A DNA stretch of 64,000 nucleotides from the NCBI GenBank assembly GCA_013388635.1, contig JACAEX010000067.1, positions 1 through 64,000 on the forward strand, in the 5' to 3' direction. Shown piece after piece: positions 51,431-59,946 of the stretch (position 1 is the first letter of the stretch; every line of letters starts with the position of its first letter). The notes beneath the pieces were generated by a model that saw nothing but the letters and a program-made list of their open reading frames with translations, did no database searches and was not told the origin of the DNA. Origin of the DNA: Syntrophaceae bacterium. Lineage in GTDB: Bacteria; Desulfobacterota; BSN033; UBA1163. Both the position numbers and the translations under genes were made by a program.

Positions 51431-52309
51431 ATGAGGAAGACAGAGATACCCGTTTCAGAAAATTTAGGCCGTGGTCATCTGGCCTGTGCTGGATGTGGGG
51501 CAGCGGTGGGCATGCGGCTCACCCTGAAGGCCCTCGGAGAGAAGACGGTCATGGTCTTTCCTGCCTCCTGCTGGTCTATCATTCCAGGGTTTTGGCCCTA
51601 CTCGAGTTTGCGGATACCGGTTGTTCATGCTGGCTTTGTCACGGGCGGGTCAACGGCCTCGGGTGTGAGGGCTGCCTTGGATATCCGGGGTGATCATGAG
51701 GCCCTCGTGGCAGTGTGGGCAGGGGATGGAGGGACCTTTGATATTGGGATTCAGGCCCTCTCCGGAGCGGCAGAGCGGAATGAAGATTTCATCTATATCT
51801 GTAATGACAATGAGGGTTACATGAACACAGGCACGCAGCGGAGCTCCGCCACCCCTCTGTTCGCCTGGACGACGACCACCCCGGTCACCAGGCCCAACGA
51901 AAATCCGAAGAAGGATATGATGGCGATTATGGCTGACCATCATATCCCCTATGCCGCGACGGCAACGATCGCCTATCCAGAGGATTTGTTAAGAAAGATG
52001 GAGAAGGCGAAAAGGATTCGGGGCACCCGGTTCATCCATCTGCTCTCGCCCTGCCCTCCCGGATGGAGGATCCCTTCAGAGCGGACTATCCAGGTGTCGA
52101 GGTTGGCTGTCCGTTGCCGAGTCTTCCCTCTCTACGAAATCGAAAATGGGATCTCCTATACTATTCAAGAACAATCCCGTGCTGTTCCTGTGAAAGAATA
52201 TCTAAAGCTCCAGGGCCGTTTCAGCCATCTCACAGACCAGGAGATCGACAGGATTCAGGAGAGGGTGGATGACGAATGGCAACACCTCCTCCGGAAAGCC
52301 CGCTGCTAA
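51431..52309 (+). CDS. porB: 2-oxoacid:ferredoxin oxidoreductase, beta subunit
   Basis: 292 aa. LACAGCGAAVGMRL provides cluster cysteines, WAGDGGTFDIGIQALSGAAE and ICNDNEGYMNTGTQRSS form the TPP-Mg site. Later a cysteine (LLSPCPPGWRIPSE) is conserved as a cluster ligand. Completes the alpha-beta-gamma core. ATG 51431 follows AAGGAGGG. Last gene of the operon; a short hairpin (52367-52385) lies after it. Confidence 0.92.
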   Translation: MRKTEIPVSENLGRGHLACAGCGAAVGMRLTLKALGEKTVMVFPASCWSIIPGFWPYSSLRIPVVHAGFVTGGSTASGVRAALDIRGDHEALVAVWAGDGGTFDIGIQALSGAAERNEDFIYICNDNEGYMNTGTQRSSATPLFAWTTTTPVTRPNENPKKDMMAIMADHHIPYAATATIAYPEDLLRKMEKAKRIRGTRFIHLLSPCPPGWRIPSERTIQVSRLAVRCRVFPLYEIENGISYTIQEQSRAVPVKEYLKLQGRFSHLTDQEIDRIQERVDDEWQHLLRKARC

Positions 52310-52628
52310 CAAACAATAACAAAACTGAACGCGACGGGATTGTTCCAGAAGCATGAACGAAAAGAGGGAGCCTTGTTCAGGCTCCGTTTCAAAGCGGGCT
52401 CTGCTTCGTTCAAATATATCGAATGCTATGTTTTGCGCCGGCGCCGGAAATGAAAGCGGTTTTTATTGAACTTAGGCAATTTGTCTTAGCCACATTAGGC
52501 TAAGGAGATAGGTGAATATACGGAAATCAAATTGATGCTTTTGTGAGGAGCAGAAAATAGAAGGTTTATAGCAGATAGTGTGCCTCACGAAAGAGGGAGG
52601 TCGAGCTTGCTATTCAGTTCACGGTATT
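52310..52628. other. Non-coding region after porB with a small hairpin
   Basis: No gene recognised. ggagcc (52367-52372) and ggctcc (52380-52385) form a six-base-pair stem with loop ttgttca followed by gtttc; it may end the oxidoreductase transcript. Base composition shifts from here into the following region. An ATG at 52632-52630 on the minus strand with an upstream GGAGGAG opens a 15-codon frame only, and is not called. Confidence 0.4.
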
Positions 52629-52816
52629 TCATAGGTCTCCTCCTTGCCATTGGTATCCGACACCCGTCGTCCCGTCTTCAGTGGTAATGAACACGATCGG
52701 CATATAGATGTGGCTTACCGGATCGCCCTTCTTACCGCTGGGAGACCCAGCTGCATTAGGCGTGGCAGAGGCATACGCAATAATTCGGTTTTCACTTCGG
52801 CAATACGGATGATCAT
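52629..52816 (-). pseudogene. Mandelate racemase/muconate lactonizing (enolase) family N-terminal fragment
   Basis: Minus strand: MIIRIAEVKTELLRMPLPRL followed by MQLG in one frame, then, after a one-base shift near 52740-52755, SGKKGDPVSHIYMPIVFITT and EDGTTGVGYQWQG. This is the N-terminal capping domain of MR/MLE enzymes (L-P-L-x-R-P-M, then P-I-V-x-I-x-T-D-D-G-x-x-G-x-G-Y). The barrel is absent; a stop follows. The gene is therefore both shifted and truncated. Its place after dctM suggests it was once a sugar-acid or hydroxy-acid dehydratase in the same cassette. Confidence 0.65.
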
Positions 52817-52835
52817 CTTTTCTCCTTTGAGGGTT

Positions 52836-52970
52836 CTGTTTTATATGTTTGCCTTGGCGAACAGCGCGTTTGTCCCTCCACTTCCTTCAGACGACCCCTC
52901 GCGGTGGCACCCTTGCGAGTTGTTCCATCTTCCCCTCTATCCGGTTGGGGAGAGGACTTGCACCTCCAAG
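52836..52970 (-). mobile_element. Group II intron domain I remnant
   Basis: Minus-strand words ggaggtgcaagtcctc, aactcgcaagggtgccaccg, cgaggggtcgtctgaaggaa, and gtggagggacaaacg, in this order, match the 5' domain I of bacterial group II introns (GTGCAAGTCC..., CGCAAGGGTG...CGTGAGG, CTGAAGGAAG...GGCAAA). No reverse transcriptase and no domain V/VI is present, so it is a 5' fragment only. It precedes the enolase-family fragment on the same strand. Identification is by pattern memory and needs a covariance search. Confidence 0.5.
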
Positions 52971-53091
52971 CTGTCGAGCATGCTTGGCACACGTGACCCT
53001 GCGGCAGGGGCTGTCGCGCTGCCGCTGAGATCGAGGGCGCGCTGGTCCGATGGTCCAGTCACATCCTAAACGGCGTCTCTTTTTCGGTTTT

Positions 53092-54366
53092 CTACTTCAG
53101 CGCATTCGGCAACCACATCGTTATGGACGGGAAATAGGTGACGATCACCTGCAGCACGATCAGCATTACGATGAAGCTCAGGAGGGACCGAGACATCTTG
53201 GCGATCGAGACACCGGAAATACTGGAGGCAACGAACAGATCGACCCCGACCGGCGGTGTCAGGCACCCGATCGCCAGATTCGTCGTCATGATCACGCCGA
53301 AGAAAATCGGGTCGATTCCGAGCTGAATGACGATGGGCACGAGAATCGGTGTCAGGATGGTGATCGCGGCCGACGTGTTGATGAAGCATCCGATCACTAA
53401 AAGCAGCACGTTGATCAGCATCAGAAAGATGATCGGGTTCCTCGTCAGGCTGATGAAGTAGGCCGCGAGATGGTTTGGAAACTGTTCCCGGGTGATCACC
53501 CAACTGAAAAGTCCGGCTGCGTTCATGATAAACATGACGATCGTCGTACCAATGACGGTCGTTTCGAAAATCTCGGGCAAGTGCGAGATCTTGAGATCCT
53601 TGTAGATGAAGAAACCGACGAAGAACCCGTAGGCAACGGCGACGACCGCGGCCTCGGTGGGGGTGAAAATACCGCCGTAAATTCCGCCGAGAATGATGAC
53701 CGGCATGGCCAGGCCCCAGGCGGCACCGCGGAAGGACCTCCAGATGTTTCGCACCCCTTTGAATTTGTCGCCGCCGTATCCCTTCTTCTTCGAAATATGA
53801 TAGATCAGGAAACAGAGGGAAATGCCCATGAGCAGACCGGGAGTAACGCCGCCGAGAAACAGATCGCCGATCGACACACCGGCGATTACTCCGTACACGA
53901 CGAGCGATACGCTCGGCGGGATGATGATCCCGGTCTCGCCGGCGGCGGCGATGATCGCGGCCGAAAAGCTGCGGTCGTAACCGCGCTTCTCCATTTCCGG
54001 GAAGAGGACGCCGCCGACCGCCGCCGTCGTCGCCGCCGATGATCCAGAAATGGCGGAAAAGAAGACACCTGTCAGCTTCGCGACAATGCCCAGCCCCCCG
54101 GTCATCCAACCGAAGAGGGAATCAGCGAAGGCAACCAGCCTCTTCGATACGCCGCCATGCGTCATGACCGACCCGGCCAGGATGAAAAACGCTATGGCCA
54201 TAAAAGGGAAGGAATCGTTCGACACGACCATGCGCTGGACGAGCAGGGTCAACGGCAAGCCCGAATAAAGGACGGCGAGCCCCGTGGCGAGTCCCAGCGC
54301 AACCGCTATCGGCACACCCATGACCAGTAGAATCGCGAACGCGACGAACAGGATGGTGACGGTCAT
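53092..54366 (-). CDS. dctM: TRAP transporter large permease, DctM
   Basis: 424 aa, about 12 membrane segments, DctM family: ILFVAFAILLVMGVPIAVAL, PFMAIAFFILAGSVMTHGG, FSAISGSSAATTAAVGGVLF, PEMEKRGYDRSFSAAIIAAA and GETGIIIPPSVSLVVYGVIA. Uses the Na+ gradient to import a carboxylate delivered by DctP. It overlaps dctQ by four bases (ATGA). Richer in G and C at wobble positions than neighbouring blocks, which suggests transfer. The enolase fragment follows. Confidence 0.93.
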   Translation of the reverse strand: MTVTILFVAFAILLVMGVPIAVALGLATGLAVLYSGLPLTLLVQRMVVSNDSFPFMAIAFFILAGSVMTHGGVSKRLVAFADSLFGWMTGGLGIVAKLTGVFFSAISGSSAATTAAVGGVLFPEMEKRGYDRSFSAAIIAAAGETGIIIPPSVSLVVYGVIAGVSIGDLFLGGVTPGLLMGISLCFLIYHISKKKGYGGDKFKGVRNIWRSFRGAAWGLAMPVIILGGIYGGIFTPTEAAVVAVAYGFFVGFFIYKDLKISHLPEIFETTVIGTTIVMFIMNAAGLFSWVITREQFPNHLAAYFISLTRNPIIFLMLINVLLLVIGCFINTSAAITILTPILVPIVIQLGIDPIFFGVIMTTNLAIGCLTPPVGVDLFVASSISGVSIAKMSRSLLSFIVMLIVLQVIVTYFPSITMWLPNALK

Positions 54367-54875
54367 TTTTCTGCCCTCCTATCGCTCGATTCTGTGCGAA
54401 CCTCGCTGCCGAGATACTTTTCGAGGAAATTGGCGATTTCGCAAACGAACAGGACGATTCCGGACGACGGAATCGCCAGATAGACGTAGCCCATCGGCAG
54501 CAGAAGCGCGGGAGATAGTTGGTCCATGGTCGCGCCGACCATGACGAAGCCGTACGAGACCAGCAGTCCGAAAAACAGGAGATTGAACAGGCTGCCGGCG
54601 ATCTCGACCTTGTCGCGGACACGGACTGGGAGCCACTCGACAAAGACTTCTACGCCGATGTGCTGACGCTTTCTGAGCGCCAGCGCCGATCCCATCGCGA
54701 CGGACCAGACAAACATGTAGCGTGCCAGTTCTTCTGAGAAGCTTAACGGTGCCTTGATCACGTAGCGGAATATGACCTGAAGAAAGATCATGATGGTCAT
54801 GATCACTGCGGTGACAATGGCGGACCACTTCGCCAAGCCGACCAAAATCTTCGTGATTGCCATGAGCGCTTTCAT
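54363..54875 (-). CDS. dctQ: TRAP transporter small permease, DctQ
   Basis: 170 aa, four hydrophobic helices with the DctQ features FLQVIFRYVIKAPLSFSEEL, ARYMFVWSVAMGSALALRKR and QHIGVEVFVEWLP. It forms the membrane complex with DctM. Overlaps dctM and is 58 bp downstream of dctP. Operon order on the minus strand: dmlA-like, dctP, dctQ, dctM. Confidence 0.92.
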   Translation of the reverse strand: MKALMAITKILVGLAKWSAIVTAVIMTIMIFLQVIFRYVIKAPLSFSEELARYMFVWSVAMGSALALRKRQHIGVEVFVEWLPVRVRDKVEIAGSLFNLLFFGLLVSYGFVMVGATMDQLSPALLLPMGYVYLAIPSSGIVLFVCEIANFLEKYLGSEVRTESSDRRAEK

Positions 54876-54933
54876 GTTTACTCCAGTCGAAAGAGGGCAG
54901 TCCGAAGATTGCCCTCTTTATACACTTTTGGAC

Positions 54934-55923
54934 CTACTTCGTGTTCTGGATCTTCTGGATCAGGTCCTTTCCGATCTTATCCGCAAACATGTCCCAGACG
55001 GGCATCATTTTTTCCTGGAACATCTTCTTCTGTTGAGGCGAAAGGATGGTCACGACCATGCCCTTTTCCTTACATTTCTGGATGTAGTCCTGTTGTAGGC
55101 TCGCATTGAGCTCACGATTGTACTTCCTCGCTTCGGCACTGGCCTTGAGGATAGCCGCCTGATAGTTCGCGGGGATCTTCTTCCAGGTGGCGAGGCTGAA
55201 CACGACAGGTTCAGGCGAGTAGGTGTGCCCACTCAACGTAATGTACTTCTGAACCTCGTAGAAGCGCGAGGTATAGGTTTGGCCTATGGGGTTGTCCTGG
55301 GCATCGACGGTTCCGGTCTGCAGGGCGGTAAAGAGCTCTCCGCGGGCCATGGGGGTGGGTTCCGCTCCCAGCGCCTTGAACATCTCGATGTACATCTTGT
55401 TTTCCATCACCCGGATCTTGATGCCCTTCATGTCGTCGGGCTTTTCGATCGGTCGTTTATTGTTTGAGATGTCCCTAAATCCGTTTTCCCAGCTGTCGAT
55501 GACCTTCATCTTCTTCTGCTCGTCCCCAGCATAGATATCCTTGGCCAGGGGACCGTCGACGACTTTGTAGACATGCGCGGCGTCTCGGAATATGAAAGGC
55601 AGGTCGAATACCAGAGTCCTGGGAAGGAAGCCCGACAGAACAGCAGAGCTGGTCAACGTAATATCAACTGTGCCCAGCTGCACTCCTTCGAGCAAGTCCC
55701 GTTGGTTGCCGAGCAGGCTGTTCGGAAAAACCTGAACTTGAACGTTGCCGTCGGTGTAATTTTTGACCCGTTCGGCGAATAGCACGGCCGCCTTGGCATA
55801 GGACTCCTCGGCGGGAGCGACATGGCCCAGCTTGAGCTGGATGACGCCCGCTTGGGCCGTGACGGGCAGAATCAAGGCCAGGGCACCGACGACGAGAATG
55901 GAAAGTACTGCTGTTTTTTTCAT
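54934..55923 (-). CDS. dctP: TRAP transporter solute-binding protein, DctP
   Basis: 329 aa with signal peptide MKKTAVLSILVVGALALILP and cleavage near AQAG. The mature part begins IQLKLGHVAPAEESYAKAA, typical of DctP (TIGR00787). IKIRVMENKMYIEMFKALGA includes the conserved Arg that binds a carboxylate, with MARGELFTALQTGTVDAQDN following. AGGAGGG upstream. Ligand is presumably a C4 acid such as malate or tartrate, in line with the adjacent dehydrogenase; the ligand itself is not proven. Confidence 0.92.
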   Translation of the reverse strand: MKKTAVLSILVVGALALILPVTAQAGVIQLKLGHVAPAEESYAKAAVLFAERVKNYTDGNVQVQVFPNSLLGNQRDLLEGVQLGTVDITLTSSAVLSGFLPRTLVFDLPFIFRDAAHVYKVVDGPLAKDIYAGDEQKKMKVIDSWENGFRDISNNKRPIEKPDDMKGIKIRVMENKMYIEMFKALGAEPTPMARGELFTALQTGTVDAQDNPIGQTYTSRFYEVQKYITLSGHTYSPEPVVFSLATWKKIPANYQAAILKASAEARKYNRELNASLQQDYIQKCKEKGMVVTILSPQQKKMFQEKMMPVWDMFADKIGKDLIQKIQNTK

Positions 55924-56008
55924 GACTTAACCCTCCTTTCTTATTACCCCGAGCCCGTCGAGGGCCGGGGGGCTCCAGACATCCATTTGACAAGAACTCG
56001 CTTTGGCC

Positions 56009-57085
56009 TTAGCTAAATACCATTGCGCGCATTTTTGCAACAATCGCGGACGTTACTTCCTTTGTCTTTGCAGTGCCTCCCAAATCCGGTGTCAACGTAC
56101 GCCCCTCCGCGGTCACGGCTCTGATCGCAGAATCAATCAATTTCGCGGCTTTCTTGTGGCCAAGGAAATCGAGCATCATCGCGCCGCACCAAATCATGCC
56201 GATCGGGTTCGCGATGCCTTTTCCCGCGATGTCGGGGGCTGAACCGTGAACCGGTTCGAACATAGAGGGATACTCACGTTCAGGGTTAATGTTGCCGCTC
56301 GGCGCAATGCCCATGCTCCCGCTGATTGCCGCTGCGATATCGGTGAGAATGTCGCCGTGGAGATTCGTTGCGACAACCACGTCGAGCGATTCAGGTTGTA
56401 AAATGAACCGCGCCGAAAGGGCATCGATCAACACCCGCTCGACGCTCACATCGGGAAATTCCTTACCCACCTCCTTCACCACTTCATCCCAAAAGGTCAG
56501 TGAATGCTGTTGTGCATTCGATTTCGTCGCGCTAATCAGCTTTTTACGGCGGTTTTGTGCAAGTCTATAGGAGTACCGCACGACCCGCTCTATGCCGATG
56601 CGCGTAAATACGGACGTTTCAACCGCAACCTCAATCGGCAAGCCGTGGTGCGCTCGGCCCCCCGCGCCGGTATACTCGCCTTCGGTATTTTCGCGGACGA
56701 CGACGAAATTAAAGTCCCCCGCTTTCTTGTCTGCGAGCGGTGTTTTGATCCCGGGCAGCAGTTCGCATGGACGGTAGCAGACATACTGCTCGAACCCCTG
56801 GCAAATCGGCAGCCGCAAGCCGCGTAAAGAAATGTGATCAGGCACGGTAGGAAAACCGACCGCACCGAAATAAATCGCATCAAACGGTTTGAGGATCTTG
56901 AGACCGTCATCCGCCATCATCCTGCCGTGCTTGAGATAATAATTGCATCCGTACGGGAAATATTCATATCTAAACTTATACTCCCCCGTCAATTCACCGG
57001 CAACATCTAACACCTTTACTCCTTCAGGGGTGACTTCTTCGCCGATCCCGTCTCCTGGTATGACTGCAATGTTGTGGTGTTTCAT
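56009..57085 (-). CDS. dmlA: D-malate/tartrate dehydrogenase, isopropylmalate dehydrogenase family
   Basis: 358 aa beta-decarboxylating dehydrogenase. [20 protein letters not shown], the [20 protein letters not shown] segment, [27 protein letters not shown], and [20 protein letters not shown] match E. coli DmlA (361 aa) along its length. It oxidises D-malate to pyruvate and CO2 with NAD+; related enzymes use tartrate or isopropylmalate. No leu genes are nearby. It is divergent from a dmlR-like gene, as dmlA and dmlR are in E. coli. ATG 57085 follows GAGGG. Confidence 0.85.
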   Translation of the reverse strand: MKHHNIAVIPGDGIGEEVTPEGVKVLDVAGELTGEYKFRYEYFPYGCNYYLKHGRMMADDGLKILKPFDAIYFGAVGFPTVPDHISLRGLRLPICQGFEQYVCYRPCELLPGIKTPLADKKAGDFNFVVVRENTEGEYTGAGGRAHHGLPIEVAVETSVFTRIGIERVVRYSYRLAQNRRKKLISATKSNAQQHSLTFWDEVVKEVGKEFPDVSVERVLIDALSARFILQPESLDVVVATNLHGDILTDIAAAISGSMGIAPSGNINPEREYPSMFEPVHGSAPDIAGKGIANPIGMIWCGAMMLDFLGHKKAAKLIDSAIRAVTAEGRTLTPDLGGTAKTKEVTSAIVAKMRAMVFS

Positions 57086-57361
57086 ACTTGCCCTCGCTTC
57101 AAAATATGGATTTAGGTCACAGCCATATCAGCCCTTCTCTGTGTCTTCACAACGGTGTCCCAATGTGCTGAATCTTCAGAAGGTCGCGGCAAGGTAAAGC
57201 TTCCGAGGGACTACCCCAGACCTGACATGGATTGCTGCGCCGTAACGCTCACTCGACATCATCCCCATGGCCAATTCCGTCGCTGAGTTTCACAGAAAAC
57301 AAGTTATCATTTGCATTTTGTAAAATAAATGGCTAAAATATAAATTATTAGTACACGAACC
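57086..57361. promoter_or_regulatory. Divergent dmlA/dmlR-like control region
   Basis: 276 bp between the divergent genes. The end near the regulator is A/T-rich and holds the near-palindrome attttgtaaaat (57315-57326) and TATAAA (57339-57344). These are candidates for operator and -10 of the regulator. Nothing in this region could be matched to a known DmlR site. Confidence 0.35.
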
Positions 57362-58318
57362 GTGAATAATCTCCCTCCTATCGAAGATCTGAAACTGTTC
57401 TGCGCGGTGGTGCGCAAGTTGAGTTTTGTGGCCACTGCCAATGAATGGGGTTGTTCGCCCGCATTCGTCACCAAGAGGATTTCGCTGTTGGAGTCCACCC
57501 TACGAGTGCGGCTCCTGCACCGCACGACCCGCCGCGTCAGCGTGACCGAAGACGGCCATACAGTATTTCGGTGGGCCCAGAGGATACTCGAAGATTTCGA
57601 TGAAATGAGCCGGGCGATCTCCTCGTCAAGGACGGTCCCGCGTGGGCTGCTTCGCATCAGCACGAGTTCGGGATTCGGGCGAAAAAGAGTTGCGCCGGTC
57701 CTTTCGGAACTTGCGGGGCTTTACCCATCCCTACGAATACACCTTGAGTTGCTGGACCGCCCTGTCGACATGCTGGGCGAGGGGTTCGACATCGATGTGC
57801 GTATAGCTGGAGAGTACGAACCACATTTCATCGTCAAGCGGATCAGCGCAAATCGCCGAGTACTTTGCGCTGCTCCCGCATATCTCGATCGCCATGGAAC
57901 GCCGCGGGAGCTGTCGGATTTGGGTAAGCATCAATGCATCGTGAACAGGGAACGTGATCTTCCGATGGGCGTATGGCGTTTAACGGGTCCCGAAGGTTTG
58001 AAGACCGTGAAGGTGGGTGGTCCGCTTTCGTCAAATAACGGGGAGATCATTTACTAGTGGGCCCTGGATGGGCATGGGATCATCTTGCGATCGACCTGGG
58101 ATGTGAACGCCAGCTTGAGGACCGGGCGCCTGGTCAGGGTGCTTCCTGAATACTATCAGGATGCCCCGGTGTGTGCAGTGTACCCATCACGCCTGGCCGA
58201 ATCGGCAAAAGTGAGGGTGTGCGTTCAATTCCTGTATGAGAAGCTGAAGTCGGAACACGACGATGTCAATGACAGCGGCTCTCCTGGGACTTTGCATTGT
58301 CCAGACGTGCTATTGTAG
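57362..58318 (+). pseudogene. dmlR: dmlR-like LysR regulator interrupted by an amber codon
   Basis: The frame is open for 318 codons apart from TAG at 58055-58057 (codon 232). N-terminus FCAVVRKLSFVATANEWGCS, PAFVTKRISLLESTLRVRLL, HRTTRRVSVTEDGH is a LysR HTH; before the stop GPLSSNNGEIIY, and after it WALDGHGIILRSTWDVNASL, VLPEYYQDAPVCAVYPSRLA. E. coli DmlR reads GEIVHQWCLDGQGIALRS at this place, so the TAG replaces a Gln codon (CAG to TAG). The start is a GTG without a clear ribosome site. The effector domain would be truncated unless the codon is suppressed. Confidence 0.85.
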
Positions 58319-58515
58319 TTCCTGGCCCACCGGTTTCATCACCGCCCCGTTTTAGTTTTAAATTCAAGCGCCGGATATCTTGCCACTATTCATCCCTGCC
58401 AAAAGGTGGCGATATGGAAGACATATCACAGCCTTGAAGACATTGACGAGGTCAACTTTCTTACCTTTCCCAGAAATATCGAATTCCCCGGTTCAATAAT
58501 ATGTAGCCATAGGGT

Positions 58516-59772
58516 CTAAATCATTCGAACTAAAAGGAGAAGGGTGAAGCCGATGATGATGATCGCGGTCACCCAGGCAATGGCGTTGAAGATGGGGCCA
58601 TTGGTGTATTGCATCATCAGCTTCTTATCGTTGATGAGGAGGAGCATGAAGATGAGGACGATGGGCAGTACCATGCCATTGATCACCTGAGAGAGGTACA
58701 TGATCGGGATCAGAGGGACGTTTGGATAGAGGATGATCCCTGCCCCCAAAAAGATCATCAGCGAATAGAATCCGTAAAACTGAGGGGCCTCCACAAATTT
58801 CTTATCGATCCCTGCTTCCCAGCCCAGTCCTTCACAGATGAGATAGGTTGTCGATAAAGGAAGGATCGAAGCGGCAAAAAGAGAGGCATTGACCAGACCG
58901 AATGCAAAGAGAAAGGTGCAGTATTTTCCTGCCAGGGGCTTGAGGGAAAGGGCTGCATCCTTGGCCGTCTCGATCCGGACCCCGTTTTTGAAAAGGGTCT
59001 CTGCACAGACCAGGATGATGAAGAAGGCGACGATATGGACGACGACCGACCCCAGAACCACATCGAATCGGGCGAACTTATACTCCTCTATCTTAATCCC
59101 CTTCTCCACAATCGAGGCCTGAAGATAGAACTGCATCCACGGCGCAATCGTTGTTCCCACCAGGCCGATGACCATGGTCATCTCCGAGGGGTCGAGGCTC
59201 AGATGGGGTCTGAGGAACTGCTCGAAGACATGGCCCCAGTCGGGTTTTACAATAATCCCGGTAATGATATAGGAGATATAGAATACGCATGCCACGAGGA
59301 AGGCCTTTTCAACGAAACGGTAGGTTCCTTTTACCACCATCCACCAGACGAGGAATGCGCTGATGGGGACGGAGATAAATTTGTTGACCCCGAAGACCTC
59401 CATCCCAGCCGCAACCCCTGCAAAATTGGAGAGGGCATTTCCCATATTGGTCAAGAAGAGGCCGATCATCAGGTAGAAGGTGATCTTGGCACCAAACTTT
59501 TCCCGGATCAGGTCGGAGAGACCTTTCCCCGTCACCACCCCCATTCGGGCGCACATCTCCTGAATGACGATCAAGGCGATCATGATCGGGATCAGGGACC
59601 AGATCAGTTTGAGTCCGAATTGGGCACCGGCCAAGGAGTAGGTGGTGATACCACCCGCATCATTATCGACATTGGAGGTGATGATGCCCGGCCCCATCAG
59701 AATGAAGAAGAGACCCACTGTCCTCCAGAGGGAACGTCGAGTGCTCGAAACCCATTTCTTATAATCAGCCAC
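58516..59772 (-). CDS. Nramp-family divalent metal transporter
   Basis: 418 aa, about 11 membrane segments. Metal-binding helix 1 NVDNDAGGITTYSLAGAQFG is a variant: canonical Nramp has DPGN, here D-N-D-A-G-G, which occurs in a wider Nramp-related (NRMT/Mg2+-type) clade. VIQEMCARMGVVTGKGLSDL matches the helix 6 A/M-x-x-E-M region in general form. Start chosen at GTG 59772, after GAAGGT; a longer frame lies in a family B repeat. The pairing with a PRC-MgtE_N-CBS gene upstream on the same strand suggests Mg2+ or Mn2+ uptake. Confidence 0.82.
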   Translation of the reverse strand: MADYKKWVSSTRRSLWRTVGLFFILMGPGIITSNVDNDAGGITTYSLAGAQFGLKLIWSLIPIMIALIVIQEMCARMGVVTGKGLSDLIREKFGAKITFYLMIGLFLTNMGNALSNFAGVAAGMEVFGVNKFISVPISAFLVWWMVVKGTYRFVEKAFLVACVFYISYIITGIIVKPDWGHVFEQFLRPHLSLDPSEMTMVIGLVGTTIAPWMQFYLQASIVEKGIKIEEYKFARFDVVLGSVVVHIVAFFIILVCAETLFKNGVRIETAKDAALSLKPLAGKYCTFLFAFGLVNASLFAASILPLSTTYLICEGLGWEAGIDKKFVEAPQFYGFYSLMIFLGAGIILYPNVPLIPIMYLSQVINGMVLPIVLIFMLLLINDKKLMMQYTNGPIFNAIAWVTAIIIIGFTLLLLVRMI

Positions 59773-59797
59773 AATCGTACCTTCAAACCCTATAAGA

Positions 59798-59942
59798 AAT
59801 TCCAATTACCAATTTCCCTGCCTACCGACAGGCAGGCAAGCTCCAAATAAATCCCAATCTCCAATTACCAAACAATAAGACGATCTTTGGATTTTTGGAT
59901 ATTGGTTATTATTTGGGTTATTGGGATTTGGTGATTGGTGCT
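59798..59942. repeat. Family B intergenic repeat, copy 3
   Basis: Left arm (plus strand) attccaattaccaatttccc and aaataaatcccaatctccaa, right arm ggttattgggatttggtgat followed by tggtgctt. In the middle lies a small hairpin tgcctaccgacaggcaggca. It lies between the Nramp gene and its CBS-domain partner. Confidence 0.65.
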
Positions 59943-59946
59943 TAAA

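Noticed and set aside
52630-52632. Minus-strand ATG with GGAGGAG just after the enolase fragment
   Set aside because: The frame closes after 15 codons and shows no similarity to anything recognised.
52644-53069. 141-codon open frame on the plus strand
   Set aside because: It runs antisense through the enolase-family fragment and the group II intron remnant, has no domain pattern, and no ribosome site. It is a chance frame in GC-rich DNA.
53066-54109. 347-codon minus-strand frame overlapping dctM
   Set aside because: Very rich in Arg/His/Asp and overlapping the clear DctM membrane protein in another frame; it reflects high third-position GC.
56009-57085. Assignment as leuB (3-isopropylmalate dehydrogenase)
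   Set aside because: [15 protein letters not shown] and the divergent dmlR-like gene match the D-malate/tartrate branch, and no leuA/C/D gene is near.
59035-59850. 271-codon plus-strand frame opposite the Nramp gene
   Set aside because: Low-complexity Asp/His/Glu-rich antisense frame; the minus strand encodes a clear transporter.
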